From Halosimplex aquaticum (GTDB lineage Archaea > Halobacteriota > Halobacteria > Halobacteriales > Haloarculaceae), in NCBI RefSeq assembly GCF_028747785.1, contig NZ_CP118159.1:62001-126000 (forward strand): a DNA stretch of 64,000 nucleotides. Reading direction: 5' to 3'. Of the stretch, positions 41,632-52,149 are shown piece after piece. Made by a program: the position numbers and the translations under genes. The notes under the pieces are model-generated. The model made no database searches and had not been told where the DNA came from. It worked only from the letters and a program-made list of their open reading frames with translations. Every line of letters starts with the position of its first letter. Position 1 is the first letter of the stretch.

Positions 41632-42572
41632 ATGGATGCCAGCAATCCAGACGAATTAGTCCGGAACATACGAGAACAATATTTGGCTGATTCACCTGAT
41701 CTGGTGAGGACGAGTCTTCACGGTCACTCGAATGTCGTCCAGATGAACTTCGCCTCGACTTATTTCCCGCTCGAATTCATCCAGAACGCAGACGATGAGG
41801 GTGCCAGTGCTGTTCGTTTCCAAATCCGCAAGATCGACGGAGACTGGTGCTTAGAAATTCTCAACAACGGGCGTGAGTTCACCGATAGTGCACTCGTGGG
41901 CCAGAATGGAGATGCCGATGACGTCAAGGACGACGTAACTGGACTGTGTGCCGCTGGCGTCTCACCGAAGCATCCCCGTGATCACATCGGTTTCATCGGT
42001 GTGGGATTCAAATCGATCTTCGAGATCAGTCAGTGTGTCGAGGTTCATTCCGGTCAATTCCATTTCTCGTTCGATAGAGAACGTGCGGAAGAGCACGGTG
42101 ATGAGATTCCTTGGAGAGTCGTCCCCTGGAGTTGTAAGCCTACGGAGGAGACAGAGGTTCCTACGAAGATCGACGGAACCGAGTATACTACACGGTTTGT
42201 CGTCAGGCTGGATGAACGGGGCCAGCAACTGCTTTCCGACGACGAACTCTTTGAACCACTCCGGAGCGAAAACATCGACCGACGTGTGTTTCTCTTCTTG
42301 AAGGACGTACGTGAGCTATCCATCGATGATGACTACTCGGACAGCTCACGGCGTATTAGTCGGACAGATGAAATCCGTGATGATGGATTAGCCTCCTCCG
42401 TTGAGGAAGCAAGACAGTGGTTTCCCAGTTCAAAGCAGGAAACAATTAGAGACGAGGCAGACGCGCAGTTCGATCCTATCGAAGTTGTAGAACTCGAGGA
42501 GTCGTTATCGGATGGAACGACGGAGGCGGATACGTGGGTACTGTTCAAACATCTCTGGGAGGTGCCGGAGAG
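41632..42572 (+). pseudogene. Sacsin-type HSP90-like ATPase, N-terminal part, cut by IS66
   Basis: The frame encodes the GHKL ATPase half: EFIQNADD (N-box) near residues 48-55, LEILNNGREF (G1), and GFIGVGFKSIF (lid), followed by FDRERAEEHGDEIPWRVVPW and LFLKDVRELSID. It reaches WVLFKHLWEVPE, where the IS66 element begins. Removing the element and one target copy joins it in phase to 44165-45926, giving a 900-residue protein with the same order as the intact gene at 933-3365. In the present state it encodes a truncated ATPase domain with a foreign tail. Confidence 0.85.
42565..42572. repeat. IS66 target-site duplication, left copy (CCGGAGAG)
   Basis: The 8-mer CCGGAGAG is repeated at 44157-44164 on the far side of the element. 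Eight bases is the usual IS66 duplication. Confidence 0.88.
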
Positions 42573-44156
42573 GTACGTGTTTACCCCGAGGACTCAACGG
42601 CCGGCACAGCCTGATCTCGTGAAATCATCTCGTTGTTCCGGGAGACTCGCTTGAGCTCGTCGTATGGATTGCGTCCCTGCTGGCGCCATGTCGCCAGCAG
42701 GGACAGCACCGTCTCATGAACGAACATCCCGCGGTCATTGCGGAGCGTTCCGATCAGTTTCCGGAGAACCACCGGCTCACGAAGCGCGTTTTCGGCGGCA
42801 TTGTTCGTCGGAGAGACCGCTGGCTCACCGACGAAGGTGAGCCAGTGGTCGAGGCCACCTTCGATCTTTCCGAGTAGTGTTGCCACTGGTCCGTCGGGAA
42901 CTGACCGTTCAATCAGTGATTCAAGCTCTCTCCGCGCCACACGCTGGAGCTCTGCTCGCTCACGAATGGTCAAGTCGCTCTCCAGCCGGGTCTGGAGAGC
43001 GACGTACAACTGTTTGAGAGAGTCGTAGATCGGTTCGCCTTCCGGTTGCTTCTCAGCGGCATCTTCAGCCTCTCGCAAAATATGAGCCCAACACCGCTGG
43101 AGATTGTCGCTGAAGGCTGGATAGGCTGTCCACCCATCACAAATGACCGTTCCCGCGAAGTCCTCGCCGAGGACTTCCGCGGGAACATCGCTTCCACGAC
43201 TCTCTCTAACCGCGTAGAGCGTGTGGTTCTCGGTGGTGAACGTCCAGATCCATGCTTGCTCACCATCTCGCTTGATGCCTGTTTCATCGATGTGGACAAC
43301 GTCGGCTTGCTGGATCTGGCGACGGATCTGTTCGTATTCACAGCGACCGGCGCGCGCAGCGCGCTCGGTCGCGTGCCACGCAGTCGCACCTGACAACTCC
43401 AGTCCGTGTAGCTGCTCGAAACGGTCTGCAATCTTCCGATAGGGAAGGCGGTAATCGTACCGCGATAGTGCTGATTGGGCGATAACGTTCACCCCGAACT
43501 GCCCCTCATCGGGGCAGTCGGGGTGTGTAGCGACTGTCTCGGTTCCACAGGAGTCGCATCGGTAGCAGTGGCGGTTGTACTGCGTGAGTTCTGGTGGTTG
43601 TGGATCTGGTATCTTCTCGACGAGTCGGGGGCTGACGCCCACCGACTCGTCGAAGTGTTGGCCACACTCTGGACAGCAGTCACGGGTGACCTCAACTTCT
43701 TCGTCCAGATCAGCGGTAGAGCGCCACTCTGGCTCGTGACCGTCTTTTCGTCCGGGAGTGCCGCCGTCAGTTCTGACATCGTCGTCTTCGTCATCTTGCG
43801 AGGTCGGGGACTCGTCAGTCCCCGACCGTCGCTTACTCGGTGGTGTATGTGGATTCTCGTATTTGCGAAGCCGTGTTTCGAGTTCTTCGATCCGTTCGTC
43901 TTTCTCCTGAAGCTTCTCCTCAAGATCGTTGATTCGTTCTTCCATCTGGAGAAACCGCGAGAGAAGTTCGTCTTTGCTGAGGTCATCTCGATCCACTATG
44001 ACCACCTCAGCGGTCCCTCAGCAGGGTCACCGGGATGGTCTCCGAGCGGAGACCATCCCTGGAGAAGTTCAATTAGCCCTTGCTGAGGGTTCATATACCC
44101 CCGGTTGGTCGCCTGCTACGAGACAGTGGCGAAATTCATTGGGGCTAAACACGTAC
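42573..44156 (-). mobile_element. IS66-family element with a single transposase gene, 1584 bases
   Basis: The ends are GTACGTGTTTA (42573-42583) and TAAACACGTAC (44146-44156), perfect 11-base inverted repeats, flanked by an 8-base target duplication. It carries only the TnpC-type transposase, without the accessory tnpA and tnpB genes found in many bacterial IS66 elements, as is usual for the haloarchaeal solo type. It splits a sacsin-type ATPase gene. Confidence 0.88.
42581..44005 (-). CDS. IS66-family transposase (TnpC type)
   Basis: The 474-residue protein shows the family order: an N-terminal leucine zipper (RINDLEEKLQEKDERIEELE), a zinc finger (CCPECGQHFDE and CYRCDSCGTE), then the DDE core with VVHIDETGIKRDGEQAWIW, TVICDGWTAYPAFSDNLQRC and NNAAENALREPVVLRK. 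The WAHILREAED and GTLRNDRG motifs are standard for IS66. The frame is complete, so the enzyme may be active. It is the only gene within the element. Confidence 0.93.
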   Translation of the reverse strand: MVIVDRDDLSKDELLSRFLQMEERINDLEEKLQEKDERIEELETRLRKYENPHTPPSKRRSGTDESPTSQDDEDDDVRTDGGTPGRKDGHEPEWRSTADLDEEVEVTRDCCPECGQHFDESVGVSPRLVEKIPDPQPPELTQYNRHCYRCDSCGTETVATHPDCPDEGQFGVNVIAQSALSRYDYRLPYRKIADRFEQLHGLELSGATAWHATERAARAGRCEYEQIRRQIQQADVVHIDETGIKRDGEQAWIWTFTTENHTLYAVRESRGSDVPAEVLGEDFAGTVICDGWTAYPAFSDNLQRCWAHILREAEDAAEKQPEGEPIYDSLKQLYVALQTRLESDLTIRERAELQRVARRELESLIERSVPDGPVATLLGKIEGGLDHWLTFVGEPAVSPTNNAAENALREPVVLRKLIGTLRNDRGMFVHETVLSLLATWRQQGRNPYDELKRVSRNNEMISRDQAVPAVESSG

Positions 44157-45926
44157 CCGGAGAGTATCCAGGATGATCCGAAGACTGAGCAGTATATGCG
44201 AGGGGGGGTGGACTATCGTGAGGTGTTCATCGCCTGTATCGTAGACGAAGATAGTGGGTTCGCCCGGCCAGAGAGCGGCACACTGCATACCGGCGTATTC
44301 AGCTATCTTCCTCTCAAAGAACTTGAGACTGACTTCGACTTTCTCGTTCACGCAGATTTCCTCACGCCCGCTGACCGACAGACGATCAAGCAAGAGCTTC
44401 CCTGGAACCGCGAGATCGCGCAGGGCGTAGTCGAGTGTGCGAAGGATGTCCTCGATGTCGTTGCCGGCCACAACGATTGGTGGACAGACCTTGGCGTATT
44501 CGTTCCAGAAGGACGGGGAGACACATTCGTAACGACTGAGATCGTCGACAAAATCCACGAGCACGTCGAGAACTCGAAACTGGTTCGGGATCAGGCGGGT
44601 CAGCGAATCAAACTTGACGACTGCCAGGTGGTTGACGAACACATTCGCGAAGCGTTCGACGCTGATCAAGTTGAGGAAGCGGGTGCTTCCCGCCCCATCC
44701 ACGTGGAACACGAAGATATCTACCGGACGGTCAAGGGACGGAACTCACTGGGACTTCATGACTTCCTGCAGAGCCACGAGGTAACGTCTCCTCTCGAAGA
44801 ACTCACCGACAACACTCGAAAAGATACCTTCGAGAAAATCTATAACGGCCTCTCAACCAAGAGTTCGTGGAAGCAATCCAAGACCCTCAGCTCAACTGGT
44901 ATTCCTCTTGAAGATGGAAGAGTCGTGGGCACTGATGATGTGGAACAGGTCTATCTTCCGCCTGCTGAGCTTGACCTGGGTGAGTTCGAAACTGAGAACC
45001 CGCTACAAGAGGTCCGGTCCTCTCTCAATATCGTAGATAGTGACCTTGCCGAGCAAGAGGAGATTCGGTCGGTGCTGGGTGGAAACGATGTGGATGAATT
45101 GACCGAAGGAGCATTGATCGAAGAGTGGCTCCAGACCGTCAACTGGGGATCACTCTCGACGAACGATCGACACCTCGCAGCGGCGATTCTCTGTCGAGCA
45201 TTCACTGACGGCGAGTGGGAAGTCGGTGAAGATCCGCTGGCCCTTCGACTACAATCTGAAGATGGCTCCTGGCTCTCGCCATCCGGAATTCTACTCGGTG
45301 AAGCCTACGCTCCGACTGTGACAGACGATTCAGATGCTTCGAGTCAAGATCTCCAGGCTGCACCTTGGTTTACCACAGACACGGTGACCGAAAACCGCGG
45401 TATCTTCGCTGAAGCGGGAGCTGACGCTCTTAGAACCGGTCCTCGATACGTGAGTGAAGCGTATCTCGAAACATTCGACGAACTCGATGTCGACGACTGG
45501 AGGCCATTCCTTCGGAAACTTGGAGTCGACTCGATGCTAGATGAAAAACACACGATTGGAGCGCTGGGAGAGCTCTTCGTGAAACTGCAGCTGGAAGCGA
45601 AGCAAGGCGTCGACGTGAGGCAGGCGAAGATCGGTCGGGATTTGGACGTCGGCTCAATTGGTGACCCCGATGGGCAAATTATCGAAGTCAAGTCAACGGC
45701 AGAGTCGAAACAGGACTTCAATCTGAATACTACGCAAACGCAACTGCTCGAGAAGGAGGCAGACCGATATCGTGTGTACAGGGTGACTGAGGCCCTGTCG
45801 ACAGACCCGATTGTTCGCTTTGCAGATGCGGAGACGGCCCGTAGTGCAGGGACGTTCAAACTGGAGTTCTCGAGTAACGATTGGCAACGACACTCTTCAC
45901 CAATGGAGACGAGGTCCTCCTACTGA
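44157..45926 (+). pseudogene. Sacsin-type ATPase, C-terminal part with DUF3883-like domain
   Basis: Directly after the IS66 right end the frame resumes as PESIQDDPKTEQYMRGGVDY and continues to a TGA at 45924. The segment TGVFSYLPLKELETDFDFLVHADFLTPADR aligns with TGVFSFLPLKEVPSGLNFLVQADFLTAPGR-like sequence of the gene at 933. The end has QLEAKQGVDVRQAKIGRDLD, then IIEVKSTAESKQDF and a DUF3883-like nuclease strand. Without the N-terminal half it would lack the ATP site. There is no obvious start near the left end outside the element. The damage is recent, as the target copies are exact and there is no other lesion. Confidence 0.83.
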
Positions 45927-46021
45927 TAGCAACATTACTTTTGCTGGACTTCAACTTCGTGTGAGACCGGCGAGCGTAGTACCAGTTTTATATGTCTCTC
46001 GTGAAAATGGAGGGACATCAG

Positions 46022-48664
46022 ATGTCTGAGCAGCAACAACGAGAGGAAGGCCGTCCTGAACTCCCTATTGAAAACGGCTTCCCGATTGAACGTGTAAATG
46101 AAATTGCAGCGAAAGAAGGCCGCGCTCGACAACATTACCGACCGATTTATACTATGCATAAATGGTGGGCACGCAGGCCTGGATGTCTATTTCGTGCCAT
46201 CTCTCTCTACTCCTTGTTAGACGAAACCACGTCTATAGATGATCTCGATCTCTATGAGCCGGGAGAGAACCAAACTCTGGGCGATCGTGGTTTGACTGAA
46301 GATGATTTGCTGTCGGCGATTGGAGAAGTCGACATGGAGAATCCAGAGCCACTCTGGGACTTCTATCCTAAAGACGTTCGTATAAAAGGAAAAAAAGTCC
46401 TTGACCCGTTCATGGGCGGGGGGACTTCTCTTGTCGAGGCTTCACGGTTTGGTGCGGATACTGTTGGTGTCGATCTTAATCCCGTAGCTTGGTTCATTAC
46501 GAAGAAAGAACTCGACGCAGGGAACACAAGCGTTGAAGAACTAGAAAGGGCCTTTGACGAGGTCAAGAGTGAGGTTGCTGATGAGATTTTGCACTACTAC
46601 CAGACACCATGTCCGAATGGTGATCACGATGCCGACGTGATGTACAATTTCTGGGTGAAAGAGTTAGACTGTGTGTCCTGCGGGCACACGGTTCCCCTGT
46701 TCAGAGATTACCGAGTTGCGGCAGGAAGATATGAGAACGACGACAAGTATAACGTACTCTGTCCGGACTGCGGTGATGTTACATTAGTAGATAGTTGGCA
46801 AGATGAAAGTGAGTGTAATGGATGTGGATTTGAATTTATACCCAAGGAGGGGAACGTCACGCGTGGTGGGTATTACAACTGTCCTGAATGTGGTCAGAAA
46901 GAGTCTATTACAGACGGTATTCAGGAACAAGGCGGATATGATCTCCGCCACTATGCTGTAGAATATTATTGTGGTGATTGTGATCACAAAGGTAATCAGA
47001 AGAGCTCTTACAAAGGCTACAAAAGCGTAGATCCAGCCGATAAGCAGCTCTTTGAGGAGGCAAAAAGAGATTGGGAAACACGCACTGATCTTCATCAATA
47101 TGTACCTGATGGAGAAATTCCACCGGGACATATGACTTCTGAGCGGAACCCCGTCTTCGACCATGGATACAGTGAATGGACAGATATGTTTAACCCTCGG
47201 CAACTACTCTGCCTTTCTACTCTGTTGAAAGCTATCGAAGGTGTTAGTGACACCAATCTCCGTGAACATTTACTCCTGGCTTTCAGCGATTCGCTGAATT
47301 TCAACAACTCCTATACAGGGTATCAAGCAAGTATGAACAAGATACAACATCTCTTCAAGACGAACTCCTTTGATCCCCCTCAAAAACCGTGTGAGGCTAA
47401 CCCGTGGGGTACGAAGTACGGCATGGGTAGCTTCCAGAAGACGTTTGAGATGGTGAAAAAAGGAGTCAAATATGCCAACTCTCCGACTGAGAGATATGTG
47501 GAAGATGGGGACACTGTAGAAACGCCTGAGTTCTCCCAGCCGATTGGTAGAAATTCGGAAGTTTACCAAGATGATATGCGAAACATCACTGCTGAGAATT
47601 CCTTTGACGCAGTAATTACTGACCCACCATACTATGACAATATCATATACTCAGAAGTTGCTGACTTCTACTATGTCTGGCAGAAAATTCTGCTGGAAGA
47701 CGTCTACCCTGGATTCGATAAACAAAAAACTCCTCGAACAGAATCCATTGTAACTAATCCCTATCTGGACAAAACTGCAGAGGACTTTGAGCATGAAATG
47801 GGCGAGGCTCTCAACGTAATCAACCGTGCTCTAAAAGAGGACGGGACTCTGGCCTTCACGTATCATCATAGCGATGAGGAATCTTGGGGTGAGCTCCTTG
47901 AATCTCTCTGTAACAATGAATTTGAGGTTACAGCCACGTATCCCATCAATTCGGATCTTCACAAATTTATTGGAGGTGAGTCAGTATCGTTCGATATCAC
48001 CATCGTAGCACGGCCAGCTAAGTCGTTAGAACCGATCTCATGGAATTCACTTCGGCGTCAGATAGTTAGGACTGCACAGATTACTCGAGAAACTTTAGAA
48101 GAAAATCGCGAATTGACAGGTGGTGATATCGGAGTTATTGAGATGGGGAAATGTTTCCAAGAGTATTCTAAGCATCACGGCGAGGTTCGACGCGCTGGCG
48201 AAGTTATGTCTGCTAAAGAGGTTGTGGAGGAAATCTACGGGATTATCCAAGAGGGTGATCGTGGTGAAGAAGACGTCTATCTCGATTTACTTGAGGCACC
48301 CAAACCGACCTATGACGACCTCAACAAACTCCTCCGGCGTTCGGATGCTTCGGAAGATCAAATGGAAGACATGAGACTGATCTCAGAAGGCGGTGACTTC
48401 GTCATCTACGACTGGAGTGATGAAAAACGCCAAGCCTACGTGCGCGACAAGGTCGAGTCTGGCAATGGCGATCTGACAAATCTTGATAAAGCGCATTATC
48501 TTCGCTATTGCTATGAACACGATGTTCCGCACGATGAATATTTAGATCAATGGCACGACGATGCTCTGCAGGAACTTTGTGAGGGGTTAGCGGAGGCAAC
48601 GTTAGATGAAACGTATCTCAAGATGCTACGAGTAGATACTGACATTCTCTCTTTCGGAGAGTAG
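46022..48664 (+). CDS. DUF1156-type adenine-specific DNA methylase with zinc ribbons
   Basis: From the ATG at 46022 it has 880 residues (an earlier in-frame start at 45992 is possible; a TATA-like ttttatat lies at 45983-45991). Motif I is KVLDPFMGGGTSL near residues 127-137 and motif IV is TDPPYYDN near residue 533, giving the usual SAM-binding and catalytic sites of an amino-methyltransferase. The N-terminus IENGFPIERVNEIA and HKWWARRPG are DUF1156 hallmarks. Between the motifs are at least four CxxC pairs (CVSCGH, CPDCGD, CNGCGF, CPECGQ, CGDCDH) forming zinc ribbons. It probably adds a protective mark to host DNA. A second copy is at 52150. This copy has distinctly AT-rich codon use. Confidence 0.88.
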   Translation: MSEQQQREEGRPELPIENGFPIERVNEIAAKEGRARQHYRPIYTMHKWWARRPGCLFRAISLYSLLDETTSIDDLDLYEPGENQTLGDRGLTEDDLLSAIGEVDMENPEPLWDFYPKDVRIKGKKVLDPFMGGGTSLVEASRFGADTVGVDLNPVAWFITKKELDAGNTSVEELERAFDEVKSEVADEILHYYQTPCPNGDHDADVMYNFWVKELDCVSCGHTVPLFRDYRVAAGRYENDDKYNVLCPDCGDVTLVDSWQDESECNGCGFEFIPKEGNVTRGGYYNCPECGQKESITDGIQEQGGYDLRHYAVEYYCGDCDHKGNQKSSYKGYKSVDPADKQLFEEAKRDWETRTDLHQYVPDGEIPPGHMTSERNPVFDHGYSEWTDMFNPRQLLCLSTLLKAIEGVSDTNLREHLLLAFSDSLNFNNSYTGYQASMNKIQHLFKTNSFDPPQKPCEANPWGTKYGMGSFQKTFEMVKKGVKYANSPTERYVEDGDTVETPEFSQPIGRNSEVYQDDMRNITAENSFDAVITDPPYYDNIIYSEVADFYYVWQKILLEDVYPGFDKQKTPRTESIVTNPYLDKTAEDFEHEMGEALNVINRALKEDGTLAFTYHHSDEESWGELLESLCNNEFEVTATYPINSDLHKFIGGESVSFDITIVARPAKSLEPISWNSLRRQIVRTAQITRETLEENRELTGGDIGVIEMGKCFQEYSKHHGEVRRAGEVMSAKEVVEEIYGIIQEGDRGEEDVYLDLLEAPKPTYDDLNKLLRRSDASEDQMEDMRLISEGGDFVIYDWSDEKRQAYVRDKVESGNGDLTNLDKAHYLRYCYEHDVPHDEYLDQWHDDALQELCEGLAEATLDETYLKMLRVDTDILSFGE

Positions 48665-48873
48665 CTGACTCCCTTTTAGACGAGAGTTCCTCTCTCAGGC
48701 TTGGTTCTCGGATTGAGATGGTGGTATAACCATCCCAGAAGCAATAATAGACATAACTATGTTGCTAATTTTGCTATAATGAGGTCCAACTTCTCTAATC
48801 CCAATTCAATAAAATCTAATAGTGATTTCTACGAGTACATTCATAATAGTGCCCGTCATCGTGTCAGGCATAC

Positions 48874-51800
48874 ATGAGCGCCGAAGGAACTCTCGACACG
48901 AGCATCGATGACGTACTGACGCTCAGTCAGGAACTCACCGAGGGTGATGGTCTGATCAAGGGCCAGATCCGTCTCTACGACGTTGACAGCGATGCGGACA
49001 CGCTGGAATCCGACGCACGACGGTTCTTCGACCGCACGCTCCTGACCGGTGGACTCGAAGACTCCCTGAAGCGTCTCCGAGATACCCTCCAAGGCGAGGA
49101 CAACAACCGCCTCCACGAGATGTACGGTCCCTACGGGACCGGGAAGACCCACCAGATGGTGGCGCTCTATCACTGCTTCAAGTCTCCTGACGTCGTCAAT
49201 GATTGGTCCGATGGCCGGGTCGAAGGTCTCGGTGACGCCCTCCCTGACGACGCTCTCCCGATTGTTCTCTCATTCCAGAAGAAACAGTATGAATACCTCT
49301 GGGAGCCCCTGTTCGAGAAACTCGATTACGAACCCGACGAAGACGATTACGACGACGAAGGTGGCTACCCGACGATCGACGTCATCCAGGACGCCGTCGG
49401 TGACCAAACGGTCGCGTTCTTCATGGACGAGCTGGAGGACTTCTTCCAGTCGCTGAAGGGGGAGCGCAAAGGCGCGAACAAAGGCTTCCTCCAGGCGCTC
49501 TTCGAAACGACGACCCAGCCGAATACGGAACTCTTCGCGTTCGTTTCCGTCCTCCGCGAAGGCTCGGACGTCCACGATATTCTCTCCCGTGAGCCCGAGC
49601 GCGTCCAGGTCAATATGTCGAACCAGGTCGAGATCGAGGACGTCCTCCGCCACCGTCTCATCGACTCCATCGACGACCGTTCCGCGATGCGGTCGCTCGT
49701 CGACCAGTACATCGAAGCCTACGCTGACACCGACTACGTCGACCTCCCCGATGGGCTTCGCGAGGACATGTACGACACCTACCCTTTCCACCCGATTCTC
49801 ATCGACTCCCTGAAGACGCGGTACTTTGCGGAGACTCAATCGGGTGCAACCCGCGGCATGCTCTATCTCTTCGCGAAGGTCCTCGTCGACCGCTACCAGG
49901 AGACGGATCTCATCACTCACGGCGTGGTCGACGCCGTCGATTACAACGACGAGCTGGGGCGTATCAACGTCGAACACTCCCGGGCTGACCGCTGTTACGA
50001 CGACATCGATGAACGCCTCGCCGACGCCGACATCACCTATGGTCGCCCAATCCTCAGCACGGTCCTCATCTATTCGCTCACACCTGGGCTCGCAGAGGGC
50101 GCAACCACCTCTGACATCGTCATCGGGACCTACCACGCCGGCGACCGCATCAACGACATCATCGTCGATCTCGAACGTCTGCAAGGGGAGGTCTATCACC
50201 TCTGGCGTTCCGACGACCGCTACGTCATTCGCGAGGACGAGAACCCACGCTCGCTCGTGCGCAACGCGGCTCGCGACGTCGACGACGAAGATGCAATGGA
50301 GCTGATCGGCGATACGGTCGAGAAGACCTTCGGCGCCGGCGCACACGCCGTCGGCTTCAACGTCGACGACGAACTCGAGAGCGTCCCGGACAGCCAGAAC
50401 ATCAAGACCGTCGTCAAGAACGGCCCGTGGGACGAGGACAGCGTCGCGGAAGTCATCATGAACCAGCCCGCTGGCAGGCAGTGGCGGAATACGCTGGTGT
50501 TCGTCCAGCCCAAGAACGGAAAGTCGATCTCGACCACGTCTCAGCAGGAGAAGTTCCTCGGGAAAGCGAAGGAGGTCATCGGCGCAGAGATTCGGGCCGC
50601 CGATGAGAGTCTGGCAGAGGAGATCCGCGAGGAAATAGAAAAGCTCGGAGACGACTACGAGGAGGACCTCGCCGAGCGCTTGGAGAGCGCATACGGTGAG
50701 ATCATCGACGGTGACGACCTGCTCAACGAGTTCGATTACGCGGCCGAGATGTCGCTGGATAACTTCGTCGCAACGGAACCCGTCCTCGACGCTGGCAACA
50801 TCGCCGCAGCTGTCGAAGCGGACCCCTTCGACCTCCAGCGTCACGTCTGGGATATCGTTCGGGACCGACTCGACAGCCGATCCGAGACGACCATCGACGA
50901 GGTCTACGAGCAGTTCCTGATGGATCCGACGTACCCAATCCCCGGGAGCGTCGACAAGGTCAAGGACGCCGTCGAAGATGGACTCGACGACAAACCAGTC
51001 CTCGCTCACGACGGAAGCGGATTCAAAGACGAACTCCGCGGCCTGAGCCCCGATACGGTTCTCGTTCTGGAGAGCGAGGTCGAGAAATGGTCTACCGAAG
51101 AAGTCGAATCCGAGCTTCGGGGCCGGTTCGGTGCCGGAACGAAAGAGGTCGATCTGGGGACGTTCGAGCTCGATCTCCGCCAGCGCACGGATATCTGGAT
51201 TCACGACCAGGACCCCGAGGACGCTGTCAAGATGGCTGCTGGACGGCTCGCGAACGCAGATCACTACGTCCTCATCAGCGGCAGTGAGATCCTCGACAAA
51301 GTTCGGTCGGACGCAACGCTTCGCGACGTCTCTGACGCCGAGACAATCGGGGCCAACGACGTCCGAACACGTATCGAGGAGACGATCGCGTCCGCCGGCG
51401 AGGCCGACACGAGCCAGGTGCTCACGGCGATCCGCAACGATACAGAGGTCTACCTCCCGCAGGACGACACGGATTCCGCGTTCCGAAGTGCCGTGAGTAC
51501 GCTTCTCTCCGATGACTACCGCATCAAGACCGGGGGAGACTACGTGAGCACGCTCGGAGACAGAAAAGCGACCTCGGTCGTCGTCGCTCCGATGGTTCCC
51601 GACGACATCGGCGACCAGATCCTGGAGTATATCGGCGACCTCGACGAGGAGGCCACGTTCCAAGTCCAGGATATCCAGCGCGAATGTGCCTCGGGGCAGG
51701 CAGAAGCAGCAGTCAAACACTTCCTGCTCGCAAATCTCGGCCAGGAAGACCCCCATTACGTCGTCGGAGCGACTGGCTCTGAAGATCCTGCAGACTGGTT

Positions 51801-52110
51801 CCCCGGTGCTGGTTTCCGCATCCCACCGGAAGAGGGCTGGACCTTCGAGTATCAGGGTGACAGCCCCAGCGAGATGCGTCAGGAGTGGGACGAATCGCAC
51901 GAGTCTGGCTCTGTCTCCTATGGCTCGCTCTCGTTCAACACGAATGGCGAAGATGCCGCACCAGGAGCGCTCCAAGGTGTCGCGACGTTCCAGCAGGCAC
52001 ATACTGATCTCCAGCTCGGGCTCGGTCAGTCCCACGAGGTAGTTGCGGATATTCTGGAGAACATTCCTGAATCTGCCACGGGCATCGACATCACCATCCA
52101 GTTCGAGTGA
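48874..52110 (+). CDS. DUF499-family large P-loop ATPase
   Basis: The 1078-residue acidic protein has Walker A GPYGTGKTH near residues 85-93, then TVAFFMDELEDFF (Walker B-like) near residue 175 and long helical and winged-helix-like stretches. The layout (LTEGDGLIKGQIRLYDVDSDADTLESDARRFF, VSVLREGSDVHDILSREPERVQVNMS, DTYPFHPILIDSLKTRY) fits DUF499/COG1483 ATPases, related to the BREX ATPase BrxC. Such proteins are coupled with DUF1156 methylases in defence loci. It lies between the two methylase genes, 209 bases after the first (AT-rich gap with a possible promoter) and 39 bases before the second. Expected role: energy-dependent control of modification or restriction. Confidence 0.85.
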   Translation: MSAEGTLDTSIDDVLTLSQELTEGDGLIKGQIRLYDVDSDADTLESDARRFFDRTLLTGGLEDSLKRLRDTLQGEDNNRLHEMYGPYGTGKTHQMVALYHCFKSPDVVNDWSDGRVEGLGDALPDDALPIVLSFQKKQYEYLWEPLFEKLDYEPDEDDYDDEGGYPTIDVIQDAVGDQTVAFFMDELEDFFQSLKGERKGANKGFLQALFETTTQPNTELFAFVSVLREGSDVHDILSREPERVQVNMSNQVEIEDVLRHRLIDSIDDRSAMRSLVDQYIEAYADTDYVDLPDGLREDMYDTYPFHPILIDSLKTRYFAETQSGATRGMLYLFAKVLVDRYQETDLITHGVVDAVDYNDELGRINVEHSRADRCYDDIDERLADADITYGRPILSTVLIYSLTPGLAEGATTSDIVIGTYHAGDRINDIIVDLERLQGEVYHLWRSDDRYVIREDENPRSLVRNAARDVDDEDAMELIGDTVEKTFGAGAHAVGFNVDDELESVPDSQNIKTVVKNGPWDEDSVAEVIMNQPAGRQWRNTLVFVQPKNGKSISTTSQQEKFLGKAKEVIGAEIRAADESLAEEIREEIEKLGDDYEEDLAERLESAYGEIIDGDDLLNEFDYAAEMSLDNFVATEPVLDAGNIAAAVEADPFDLQRHVWDIVRDRLDSRSETTIDEVYEQFLMDPTYPIPGSVDKVKDAVEDGLDDKPVLAHDGSGFKDELRGLSPDTVLVLESEVEKWSTEEVESELRGRFGAGTKEVDLGTFELDLRQRTDIWIHDQDPEDAVKMAAGRLANADHYVLISGSEILDKVRSDATLRDVSDAETIGANDVRTRIEETIASAGEADTSQVLTAIRNDTEVYLPQDDTDSAFRSAVSTLLSDDYRIKTGGDYVSTLGDRKATSVVVAPMVPDDIGDQILEYIGDLDEEATFQVQDIQRECASGQAEAAVKHFLLANLGQEDPHYVVGATGSEDPADWFPGAGFRIPPEEGWTFEYQGDSPSEMRQEWDESHESGSVSYGSLSFNTNGEDAAPGALQGVATFQQAHTDLQLGLGQSHEVVADILENIPESATGIDITIQFE

Positions 52111-52149
52111 CGCGCATGTTGAAATACGAAAACGGAGCCACCACTACCC

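Noticed and set aside
49270..52035. Very long open frame (921 codons) on the minus strand inside the DUF499 gene
   Set aside because: It is the mirror of a GC-rich acidic gene: Asp/Glu codons on one strand read as Val/Leu/Arg on the other. It has no domain motif, and the plus-strand frame has a clear P-loop and family pattern.
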